DNA from: Anas platyrhynchos
Taxonomy: Eukaryota; Chordata; Aves; Anseriformes; Anatidae
Length of the DNA stretch: 64,000 bases
Assembly (NCBI RefSeq): GCF_047663525.1
Contig: NC_092602.1
Location: 7,251,501 to 7,315,500 of the forward strand
Direction of reading: 5' to 3'
Part shown: positions 9,701 to 21,700 of the stretch, piece after piece
Numbering within the stretch: the stretch's first letter is position 1
Layout of the letters: each line of letters begins with the position of its first letter
Made by a program: the position numbers and the translations under genes
Notes under the pieces: model-generated
Told to the model about the DNA's origin: nothing
The model's input: the letters and a program-made list of their open reading frames with translations, nothing else
The model's database searches: none

Positions 9701-12700
9701 AAACATTGTATACAAATTGATTTCCTATAATTAATGACCTTTACTGTTTGAATGAGTGGATTGTGTGTGTGTGGCCCAAATCCTTAAGGGTCCTCATCAC
9801 TTCGGTAACGAGTAGCTTAGAGTTCTTTACTGATTCTGGAAAGCCACAGGTGGTTGGCTTTGAAAGGACTGTGTCAGTCCTTCAGTTGTGTAGCAGAAAC
9901 ATAACCAGGCTGGGATTGATACCCTCCCTACAGCAGGTTCAAGGCAGGAGTTGACTTTGCCCAGCTAGTGTCCCGTATTTCAGACGATAGGAAGAATGCA
10001 GTGTTACTGTTAGCAGTAACATCATTTCCCTCATTATTTCCCTAAATTATGATTGCGGTTGGAGTCAATGTAATTTAACTAATTTTGTAACTGAATTCTT
10101 CCAGTGAACACCTACCAGATGTTCATGTTTTTTCATTAGGCTGGTGTGAAATGTATTTTTATCATACCTTACTCCATATGCAGGGAAAGGGATTCTTTAG
10201 TTCCTGTGATCTGGCAATAGAACTCCTGAGAAATAATGCAGTATTGACCTTATCAGTGGTACCGGGTTTTAAACTGTCCTTTTTTCTCCAGTAACAGATG
10301 CTTAAGAAGCTAAAGGCAGGCAAACAACAAAGGTTGAAATGTGCTATTAAAGCTGGTAAAATAGATGTCTGTTAGCTGCATTTCTGCCCAGACTCTGGAA
10401 AATGGATGCTAAATGGACAGATTTCTTTCATGAAGCCGCTTGATACCTCGGCTGTGCTCTTGTCAATAATGGTCGTGGTGGAGTTATAGTGGTAATTAGC
10501 CTCTTTCACAGGTTGTGGTGCTGAACCCAAGGTCTGATTTGATTTCCTCAAAAAAAAACACTCCCTCACTTTACGGACCGATAACATTGGTTGTGTTGCT
10601 GAGGCCTGTCTGTGAATTAGACTGTTTTTTGTCTTTCTTTCCTAGTAGCTGCACAAGTTATGTAAGCTGATAATTTAATTAGTGTTCTGAAGGGAGAAAT
10701 AAAACCTGTTTGGATGTATTCGAGTGCTTTTGGCTTTGTACAAACTATTAGTGATAATCTGGTCTGGAAAACACCTTGTGCTGTGCTGCTTCCCTGATAG
10801 TGGTGTTTTGGTTTGTTAGTTTGTTCAGTAATGAAGTCTAGTCTGATCTCACAAGCTGTCTGTGCCTTCGCCTTATCTTACTGTTATCCCATGCCTATGT
10901 TTGCCAACTACTAAGTTGGCATACAATGCTAATCTTGCAAGCAGATTTTCCTTAAGGAATCAGGATCTGAGTAGATCGTAGCTCTGGAAAATCTGGGTGC
11001 TAATGTTCTCAGAATCCGAAGGAAGCCAATTTCTTTGCCAGCAGGACAGCTGTTAGCATCAGGACTGAGATTTGCAGAGTTGAAGGGAGACTGAGCAGGA
11101 GTAAAAAGGGGTATGTAGTAGAAATGTGTCTGGTTTGGGGACCAGATTAATTCTTCTCAGGAAAGCATGGCCACCCACTGTTGGATGTCCTGGAGAGGTG
11201 AGCAGTTTCATCAGATACAACTCTGGGAAAAGGCACATAAATAACTGGAGCAGCAATCCCTTCTGTGTGTGCTAGACAGATTTCCCTCATCTCCTTCCTA
11301 CCGGGCTAGCAGAAATGCAATCTGATTCCTTTAGAACTAGCAGGTTTTGTTCTGAATGCATGCTGGAGGCCAAGAAATAAGAACACTAGAGCTTGTGTGG
11401 ACTTGGTGAGTTTTAAAACTTTTAAAAGCTCAGTGCATGCAGGAATGCAAGTGGGCAACCTGATGATAGGCTGGTGTGAGTGCCAGGACTCACCTGCATT
11501 TTTTTTAGGTTGCAGCTGTTGTCTTCTGGAGTGTTGTATGGTGTGGGGCTCAGCTGTTCAGCCTCACACAAGCCTATATTTCAGGTTAAATCTGTTGGTA
11601 CTTGAGCAGCTCTTTGAAACCTTTATAAAATTTTCACGAATCTCTCAAGAATGTCGAAGCTCTTCAGGTGTTTCATGGTAAATGGAATACTTTCAAACTA
11701 TTTTTTCCTGATAACTTTCTTTGGTGGTAACTTTCAGCTGACTTGTCACAATTCAATATACAGGGTGCTAAGATAAAGAGAGAACAAAAATGATATTTTT
11801 GCCTTATTCACATTTTAAGCAATACAGATACCATCTCTGTGACGACTCATTTCAAATTATTCTTGAAAAAAAGGTGAAAAAGCCTTCTCAGCTTGGCTGC
11901 ATATCACCTTGAGTGAGTGCTTCAGACTCCTCTTTTGAGGCTCTTGTAAATCAATCGTAACAAATGTGAAGGATGGCTTCCATTCAGCACAATAACTTAT
12001 GTTTTTAGTGTCTGCAGAGCTATTAGTGTTCAGTGTTTTTCAGTTGGCTTTGAATTGCAGAGAGGTTTCCTTTGGTGTGCTCTTGGAGGGTGGCACTTCA
12101 TTTTTTATTTTTTTAATCTTTTATCACAATATCTTTTCCTTTGATGTGCGGAATGGCCATCCTTGTTCACCCTTGAGATAAGGAGAAAAGTAATTTGATG
12201 TGTTTTGAACACATCAGAACACTGATGTATTGTTGCTCAAGGATGTAGCATCTAGAGGGAGCCACAGAAGCTTCATATACCTAAGTGCTATCTGGGATGT
12301 GATTCATGTGTACTTAAAGATAAGCAAATAATTCATAGCACATAGAAGAGGTGAAATGATGGTTTAGCATTTAAGATGTGGTCTCTTCCTTGCCAGTTCA
12401 AGGTATCCTCATAAATTTAGGAATGATTCGTGTAAGTTTCAGAGTAAAGCGGTTCAGTTGAGATGACCTGTAGATATTTGGACAAACTGCAATGCAGATA
12501 ATGATGAGATGTTTAAATTTTAGACAGATTCTGTCTTTTTCCCCAGTGTAGAAGCTACAACTTATTTCCTAACAACCGTTGCTTTGGGAGTTATTAATTA
12601 CGTTCATTTTATAAAACATAATTTGAAACTTTTTTTAGATCTGGATTTAAATCCTATTTGTGTTCAAAATTACTCCACCTGATTGTATCAGTCTGTCTCA

Positions 12701-15700
12701 AATGCATTAACCATCTGTATTGCTTGGACAAACCTATTTTTCCAGCTTGAAGGCACAAAAAAGAACAGTTGATATGTAGGTGATGTTTTGTGTGCTATTA
12801 CCTGTTCAAGTTTTGTTAGCAAAGACCTCCATGAACCCTGCCTTTTAAGTGGTCTATTTACAAGCAGATATTTGCCATTAGCATAAAAAAAATTCCCTGA
12901 ACCCTTCTGCTTCGTCATTGTACTTCAGTTACCTGCATCTAAAGGAGCTATTGAATGCCCCTGAAACAACTGTGCAACTTCCAGACAGCGAAAGCTGTAA
13001 CCATGGCATCACAGCACTGATATTGAACAGTGACCTCCTATAAAAGAGACTTTGTATTCACTGTCAGCACTTCCAGCTTGAATGCTGGAAGCTATCATGA
13101 AAAAAAATCCAATTCTCTGTGCAGGAGAGGAGACATCATTTCCCTTGTGCCTTGTGTAGAAAGTATCTGATTCTTACTTCTCTCCCTGTGGTCTTATCTG
13201 CTCTCCAACTTCATTACCCTACAGATTCTATGGAAGTGAAGCCTATCATGACGAGGAAACTGAGGCGACGACCAAATGATCCAGTTCCCATCCCAGACAA
13301 GAGGAGGAAACCTGCCCCTGATATCCTTTTACACAAGTGTTGGATGGCTTTTCTACCTGAAGCCAGCATGCTGCCTGCGAGGCAAAATGCATCAGTGTTG
13401 TGATGTATAGGAAAGAAAATGAGATGAGGTGCTAGAATCTGATTTTCATCTGGGAAATACCAAAACATCACTTCTCCTGTATATTGTGTGATAAACTAAT
13501 ACAGTACAGCTAGTCCTTAGATATCCCTTACTAAGACAATATAATCTCTTTTACTTCACAGTGCCATGAGATAACATAGGTGATTTTTTTGTCAGCAAGG
13601 TCGGTTTGAATTCCTCTGGTAATTTTTTCACAAAGGAAAAGCTTGTCATTTTACCTAAATGTTGAGGCAATTGATTCCATAGATAGGAAATGGCTTTTTC
13701 CATGAGCCAAAGCTTTTCTCATTTCAAGATGTGACATTTGCTAGAAAGATCATATTTGTCATATCAAACTATTTTTTCCATTTCTGATAAAGGCTTTGGA
13801 TATCTAATACAGAAAGATGCATAGCAAAAGCAGTGTCAGTGGAGTGCCAGATGTGTTCTTTGAATAATAAAAAGATGAAAATCCATCTTGTCTTCATATA
13901 TCACAAGAAACAGAAAAACATATATATGTAATCCTACTGTCCTGCCTCATTGCATGTTTTTTATAATTAAAATGTTCTTTGGCTTTTGGAAATATATGAC
14001 GGCGGGCACTTTTTCTGTTTGTATATTAAATTCACCTGGAAAGGGAGGCAATGATATTTGCTTTGCAGAGGTTTATTATTAGATTCCAGACTTGTTTGGC
14101 TTAGATTAAAGACACTTATCTTGTGACTCCTGAGTGACTCACATTTTCTGAAGGCGATATCAGAACTTAAAATTCTAGGGTTCATGCAGTATAGTCATGA
14201 GCATCTCCACTTTTAATTAACCTCTTCTTAGTTGGAGATTCTGTTCACTTTTTCTAAAAAAAATATATCTATTTATTAGCGCTCATATCTCATCTGAAAT
14301 AAATGAGTTTCATAGCAAACATGACCTATTAATTGAGCATGATAGAGCAGCTGTAGTATGAAGCTCTCTGCCTTTCGTCACTGGAGTAAAGATCCATCCC
14401 TCTCTCTCTGTTCCTCCTACTGAGTTGCAAACTGCTGACTTTCTTTTCCTAGACTTGGGTGGGATTCAGCTCAATTTTACAAAGCTTGAAGCTAGTCTGT
14501 TGTGTTTCAGCCTCCAGATTTTTCTTCTTGCATTGCTGTAGAGAACAACATTGGAAATGCTACTGATTGCCTATATGAAGTAAATGTCAATGCACTAAAG
14601 GTTTTTCGTTGATGGTTATATGTGAATAAATTAAAATGATTTGGCACAGTTTGTTGCTAACGATGAGACTCTGTGGAGATTGACTTGTACTAATTCATAT
14701 GACAAAGAAAAGCTCAAGTATAACACCCGTATTAAAATCTGATGCAGTTTTACAGAAACCTTCTGGCTTATGTTCAGTGAAGTGAGATGTCATTGACTTT
14801 TAATTTATATCTTTGCTTGTCGAGAGCTTATGGGAACCTTAATTCTGGATACCTCAGCTAAATTACCTGTTGACTGATGAGCAAATAATGGAGGACCTGA
14901 GAACCCTGAATAAGGTAGGGATTATGGCTTGATTTGTATTTATTTTGTAAAGAAAGCTAATGCTCTTCCCTGAAGAGCACAGAGCTGTCTGTCTTAGGTT
15001 CCTGTCTGACACGTGGGACTGTTTCACCCCAACAGACTTTCTAAAATAACACAATAAAAGATTTAGCAAGATGGTATCTCTTCCCTCCGATTGTAATAAG
15101 CTTAATTAACCTGATTAAAATGACTGTCATGTAAAAATGTTACCTTTTGTCAGAAGCAAATGATAAGCTATCTTAAGGAGTGTTTCTCTCTTTCTCCTTG
15201 TGGCTGAACAGATGTTAACACTGCTGCTTTCTGTGAGATCAAAAGCCTGCCTCTGTTTCAGGCCTTTGTGGGCCTTCCTTTTTTTTTTCCCCTCCCCAGT
15301 GTTGCAATACTTTCCCAGACTGGTTGGGGTGCAGTGTGTATGTTTATCCTTCAATTTTTTTCTAGATTTCATTTTCCTACTGCTTTCCTGCTAAATGGTG
15401 AGAGGCTTTTATGGTTTCTCATACTAGAAAGCTGTTCATTGAGGTTTCTGAGGACGGTAGTGGAGCATGCCTATTTTGGCAGCTGTAGAGGTCTCTAATA
15501 ATTTACATACTGTATTTGGTGTGCCCCAAGAAAAGTTGGATCACGTTCAAAGAATGAAGTGTGTGAGATGGATTCGGTTTTGTCTGCTTTTGGTGGACTA
15601 TCTGAATGCTCTGAGAAAGCTCCATTTCAACACCTTTAGTATCACGAGACTATTCATACTATTCTGGTTTTGTTATGCCACGTATCTGTCCATTTAAAAA

Positions 15701-18700
15701 TAAAAACTATAGTTATTGCGATAGCCTTCCTTAGCTCATGTCAGATCTGTAACACTTCTTTGTTCTCTTTCCATGTAGCTTAAATCACCCAAGAGACCAG
15801 GTGAGTTAATGGTTGCATTGGAACTTGTTCACAACCATGTTTTGAACAGAGATTTATATTGTAGACTTCTTCACTGTCAATTCCCGACTCCGTAATTTGA
15901 CTCTGTAAATGTTTTGACTGTGTAATTGCTGTTCTTTGGGTAGTTACTGTGGCAAATTGGGGTGCTGTGTGGAGTCCCTTCATCACTTGTTGGGGATGCT
16001 TCCCATCCCCAACAGCTTTAGGTGCATGAAATGTTTGGGTGACGTGGGACAATTTGAAATGTCAGACAACGTAGCTGTGCAAATAGATTTTTTCATTATA
16101 TTCAGATGCACCTGCACAACTTAGCTGTTTGTATGGTAGATAGAGGATTGAAAACTCATGTTTTTAGCTTTCTAGATGGGTCTGTACAGATTATTTCAGG
16201 AAAGAGCAGTATTAACTTGCCTAAGTAATCCTCACCCTGTTTTACTACTTTATTATAAATTAGGATTTAAAACAAACTAAGTGTTGTCTTTTACCTACCT
16301 GTCAAATCTTCTTCAGATGTTTGATCTATTTCAGTAAATGTTATTATTTATATAAACAAAGCATAGGTTAAATTATTCTTCCCCATAGAGTGTATTTTTC
16401 TGATGGAAATTTGAGTTTGTAGCTTTTCTATGTGTTTTTTTTTTTTTTTCTGCCTAACATGACCTTATTAATTGCTGTTTTCAGTCAGATGTACTGCTAA
16501 ATGGTGGACACAAGCTATTCTTTAACTGGTCTCTTTTCTGTCCTCAGCCTCTCCCTCCTCCCCTGAACACCTCCCAGCTACACCAGCAGAGTCTCCAGCA
16601 CAGCGGTTTGAAGCCCGGATAGAAGATGGAAAACTCTACTATGATAAAAGATGGTAAGTCCCGGTAAATTTCTGTTTTTAAGCAGTCCTAGCCTTGTTTT
16701 GCGTAGACACAAAGACTTCGAAGAGGAATTGCCTCTTTGAAAGAATTTGGGGACAAAACACTTCTGGGCAGGTATTAGCCATCTTCCTCCAAGGGTTAAT
16801 CACCACGACTTCGGTAAATGGTAAGTGATAACGGAGTGTTCAGGCCTCACAGAGTTTCTGGAGTAACTACTGGCTTGGCTCCATGATTTATCTGTCCTTC
16901 TGTTCAATTTTTTGCACTATGACACTTGGGAAACATTTTTGTCAAACCTAATCTCATGTAAGAGAGCCACCAATGGATGCAGTTTGATGTAGCGGTGCAG
17001 CTTGTCAGCTAGGATACAGAAGTGCTGGGATCTCAGGTACAGCTGCTGCCTGCTGTATTCAGTGTCCTTGTGCTCTGGTTTGTAGTACACTAGCCCATCA
17101 TTCCACCAGGTGGCAGAAGAAATGTTGTTTCACAATGAAAAATGTTTCTAATAACAAATCCAAATAACCTTTAAAGATCAAATCCACACAAGAGAGGCAG
17201 CTTCAGAACTGCTGATTGGATTTATCACTGAGTTTTACAGTCATTTAGCTGTGGAAGCCTTACAAAATGTGAAGAAAATATTAAAATTTCACAGGAATCT
17301 TAGCAGCTCTTAATTGGAGACATGCAAAATTAGATAATCAAGGGAGCAGTCTCGTATTCCTCAACCAGAAAGCAATTTCCAAGTAGTGTGCTTACTTGTA
17401 GCCCATTTGGTGTTCTGGTGGCTTAAAATAACAAGTGTTGGGGTTGTAATTTTCTTACTGTGAGTAATAAGCATGGAATTTGTTGTCTACACAGCAGTTC
17501 TCTTCTACAGCTTTTCCTTTTGGTAGTCTTCGGGTAGTGAAGTTTCACCAAGGGTTCAATGTATACAGCTCTGATAAAAGCAGCTGCCTGGAGCTTAAAC
17601 TTCCTTGAAGCATAAACCAGACACAAACAGGCTACTTGTTCCTTCACAAATGCATTAAGTTCCTTTTTTTCTTTCAGAATTTTATTTTCTTGTGTAAAGC
17701 TACTATCCTCTAGGATATATTTGGATGAATAAACTGTTCTTAGAATTTTTAACCGTGCACATGACCGTAGTGTTGTATAACAAGAAAAATAAGATGGAGG
17801 TTGGTATAATCGATCAGTAAAACTCTTACCAAGTTTAAACTTGGGAGTGCTCCTGTGAGCCCAGATGAATCTCGAAGGCACGGTCTCTCCCCAAAAGGTA
17901 TCTAGTTGGGATGTAAAACGTTAACAGATAAAATTGGATTCAGCAAGATGAAAGTCACAGGGGCCTCACTGTCAGGAATCCTAGTTGTTGCTGTCCCCTC
18001 TGCTTTATTCTTATATGCAGGTTTAAGATCAGTATTTCATAGTTTGTGACTGTAATGATCCTGCTTTTAGATTTTGATTGATAGTAATGGTACTTCTGCA
18101 AAGCAGGTGGTATTTTAAAGTAACGAAGAAACTCTTGATAAGTGGGAGGGTAATTGTTTCTAAGGTGTATTAAGGCTGTAGCTGCTGGCATGTGCCAGAA
18201 ATAATAAATCTGACAGCTTGGGAGTGACTTTCTCTGCTTCCTGACAGTAGCTAGGAAGGACCATTACCTAAAGTAGTGGCCTCCCTAAGGTCTTGTAGAA
18301 GTATTTCACAAACATATCTCCAAAATGGAGGCTTTGCGTAGGGAATTCTGAAATGTGAAATTAAACTTCAGCTTTGCTGTCCCCAGTCTGTTTGTTCCAC
18401 ACCCCCACCAGACCCTAAAATGCAGTTCTCTATAAAACAGCCATCTTCTTCTTTTTATTTTTAGCTTTGCCTGCATACAATAGTACAGTGATTTTTTTTT
18501 TCAATCTTCTAATGGACATGCAGCTGAAAATCTCAGCCTTTCAGCAAAATATTTTGTAGCAGAAAGTGGAATTATTTCTGCTTGCCTCGCTTGTCATAGT
18601 GGTGAAGTAAGGGGTGTCTGGCACTTTTCCTTCTCTCTTGAAAGACAACTTAAATTCCACTGTATTTTTAACCTCATCTGTTTTCCTGTTAAGTTATACC

Positions 18701-21700
18701 CTTCTGTTTCCTAGTGGGTGCATAAATGCTGCAAAAGGCTGAGATGTGACTGTGTTGCTGAGGTACACGAGGTTACTTTGGTTGTCCTGTCTCTCTGCAT
18801 GTGTGGGGCTTGAGGCTGTTTGAGACCTACTCAATGAAAAAGTGTTGGATTTACCTTATTTTACCTTTTCTGTGCATAATTAACATCAATTCACTGATGG
18901 ACGGCAACTTGTGAAGTGAAATCCAGAGCCTGAAGCCAATTTCGTGTGTGTCATTAGCTTTGCAATTCACTGATAATTAAAAATTTGAAACAAACAGCTC
19001 TGAGTGAAACATATTTCATCATTTGTGCCTCCGCCGATCTCAGTCAGGAGTTTTCTTTTGTGCTGGTGTCTTCTGCACTCCGAAGCTTGTGCACTGGTGC
19101 TATCAAGATGATCAGTACTCCTTGCTTAAGCACTAACAACGTATCATGGTAGAAATACCAGTCCATCAGTGTCCTATTCCTTATCAGAGCGAGGTCTGGT
19201 TTGTAGCAGCTTATATGGTTTCCCTTACATCGATTAACAGTCACCTGGGCTCAATAAGCTGGGATTTTTGGCTTGTATCGTTGCTGCTATTGCATTGCCC
19301 TGATACCTGCTGATACTATTTCTGTTAAAATGAGGGAAAAAGAAGAATGGTTGGGCACAAGTATCTTAAGGTTGGAGAAACGTTTTTCTTGTTTTTAATT
19401 CTCTTGCCCAGCCCTTTGATAGTACTTCTGGAATGCCGAAAGCCGACGCTATCATTTTGTTCCTGGCAAGCAGTGTGAAAATTCTGAGTACATGAGCCAG
19501 TAGGAAGAGATTATGGAATAAACTATTGGAAGACTTCCATATTTACAGTATGGTTATTGTAGAAATAACTGCAAAGATTATGCAAATGCGTGTATTTTGA
19601 CAAATGGCTGTCAGCCCATCAGGCTGCGGGGAGTTGCATGCTGAGGAGATCTGCGTGGTGAGTCTGCAGCTTGGATTTCCCTGATAAATATGAAGCGCAT
19701 CATGATTAGGTTGAAGGCAGAAATACGGATCTGCTTTCATAACCAAAGTCTTTTGGTGCTCTCTTGATTAAGATAATTTACTTGCAAATAACGTTTCAGT
19801 ATAACTGGTTTTACTTGCAGAACTCTCCTAAGCAAAATAAACAGAAGCAGAATTTTGTCTAGCATACTTTGCAGCCCTTACCAGAAATGTGGTGTGGGTG
19901 AAGAAGGCAAGACCATGAAACCAGGCAGTTTGGTTATGAATTTTGAAGGGTCTTTGCTTTTCTTTTCTTAAGGCATTTCGTATAAAACATGTACAGCATG
20001 ATTAAAATGTGATGTAAAAGTTAAAAATACGCTTTGATACTTTGTGCTTATTGTGGGTATATATAGCTTCTCACAGTCACACCTGTCGCTTTGATGTAAT
20101 CTTCAATGTGTTCACAAAATAAGACTATTAGAAATTTGAGGTCTCTGTTTAAACAATAGACTGCACGGTTGAATTGAGTACACTTCAGAGTTGTTGTTGC
20201 ACTAGTGTTCCAGTAATTTTTTATTGGGGAATGTGAATAATCCTTTAGCATCTGATTTGCTCTGTCAGATTTTATCAGGCACAACATGGAGTTGCTATCT
20301 AAAATCCATCCTGTGTCTGAAGTGCGAAAAGCTAGTTTGGTTAACTCGAAGTGAGGGCTTATTGTGAATCAGTGTCCTATCTCGTGTCTTGGTGCTCTGC
20401 CTCTTTCTGATATTAAATCTGTTTTTAGTAATCTGCTTTGAGAATTGAATTCAAATGGAGAGTGCTTTGTGCATTCTGAAGCTGCATTTAAATGCAAAGT
20501 GTGTGTGGAGGATCAGCTATGCCCCAAAGATGGGGAAAGTGGCATGGAAAGGAAAAAAACTGTATTTATTCTATCCAAATACTTTTAGAATCCTGTCTTT
20601 ATCAATCTTACTATTATTTACCTTCTCAGTCTCTGGACAGCTAAGGGTTTGATGTGTCATCTGTTGTTTTATTTTTGCAGGTACCACAAGAGCCAGGCCA
20701 TTTACCTGGAGTCTAAAGAGAACACTAAGATCAGCTGTGTCATCAGTTCTGTGGGCGCCAACGAGGTAGGTGGCTGCTCTGGGTTTCATGGGGTTCATGG
20801 GTCAGTTCAGTCAGGTGGACATCAGTTTAGTAGGGCCTAAGAGCAGGTACTACTTTCAGAGAAGATGTAGTCGTTTGGTGTCTAAAGAAGCTGAATACAA
20901 GATGAAACTGATTTAAGATCTCATCCTGGGGTAGATCTCGGATGGGAAGAGCCTTGCTGTTGCTCTCTGAAAGGGGATCCTACATTTTGCAAGTAGTAGT
21001 TTGGCAGGCAGGAAAATGGGGAGAACTGGGATGTTGCATCTCCTTGGTGCTACCCTGATAAATTCCATTTTTATTACTTAAAGCATGTATTCACAGCTCC
21101 TATTAATGCAAAATAAAAAGTAAATCCCATTTGGAAACCAGGAGAGGGTAAGGAAAAACTTTGTCACCAAATTTAGTTCCTCCAGGGAGAAAATTCTTCC
21201 TGCTAACATGAGTATTTATGCTGTGAAGTAAGCTGGCATCATTCATCACCTACACGGGAGATGGAGGGGGTGAATCGTTTGTCAGAGACAATTTCCTGTT
21301 GGCTAATGATTAAGACTTAGAGAAGCAGGTCAAGAGAGAGTTGTGTGCTGAAGATTGATGTGAATCTCGTTGCAATATAATCTTACTGTTTGAGCAGTCC
21401 ATTAGTTGGGCATCGGGAGCACTTTATTCTTTGCGTGCAGATTCCAAACACTTCAAGGAAAGAAATGGTAGACTTGAATGCACTTCTCTTCAATCAGACA
21501 ATAAAGCAGCTTTAATTTGCTTTGGCAGTTAAGGGAAAACACTTTGGTTTCAACAAAATGAGTTGCATATGGGATGTGCTTTGTATCACAACTGTTTTCC
21601 TTGCTCTGTTATGCTCAATGGTTGTTTATTTAGATGTAGTAGTGTGCTAACAGATGTGGTACAAACAGAGTGCTGCTAATTTGATTGGAGTTATTGCTAT

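Noticed and set aside
17423..17881. 152-codon - strand frame in SUDS3 intron 10
   Set aside because: AT-rich, no recognisable domain; probably chance.
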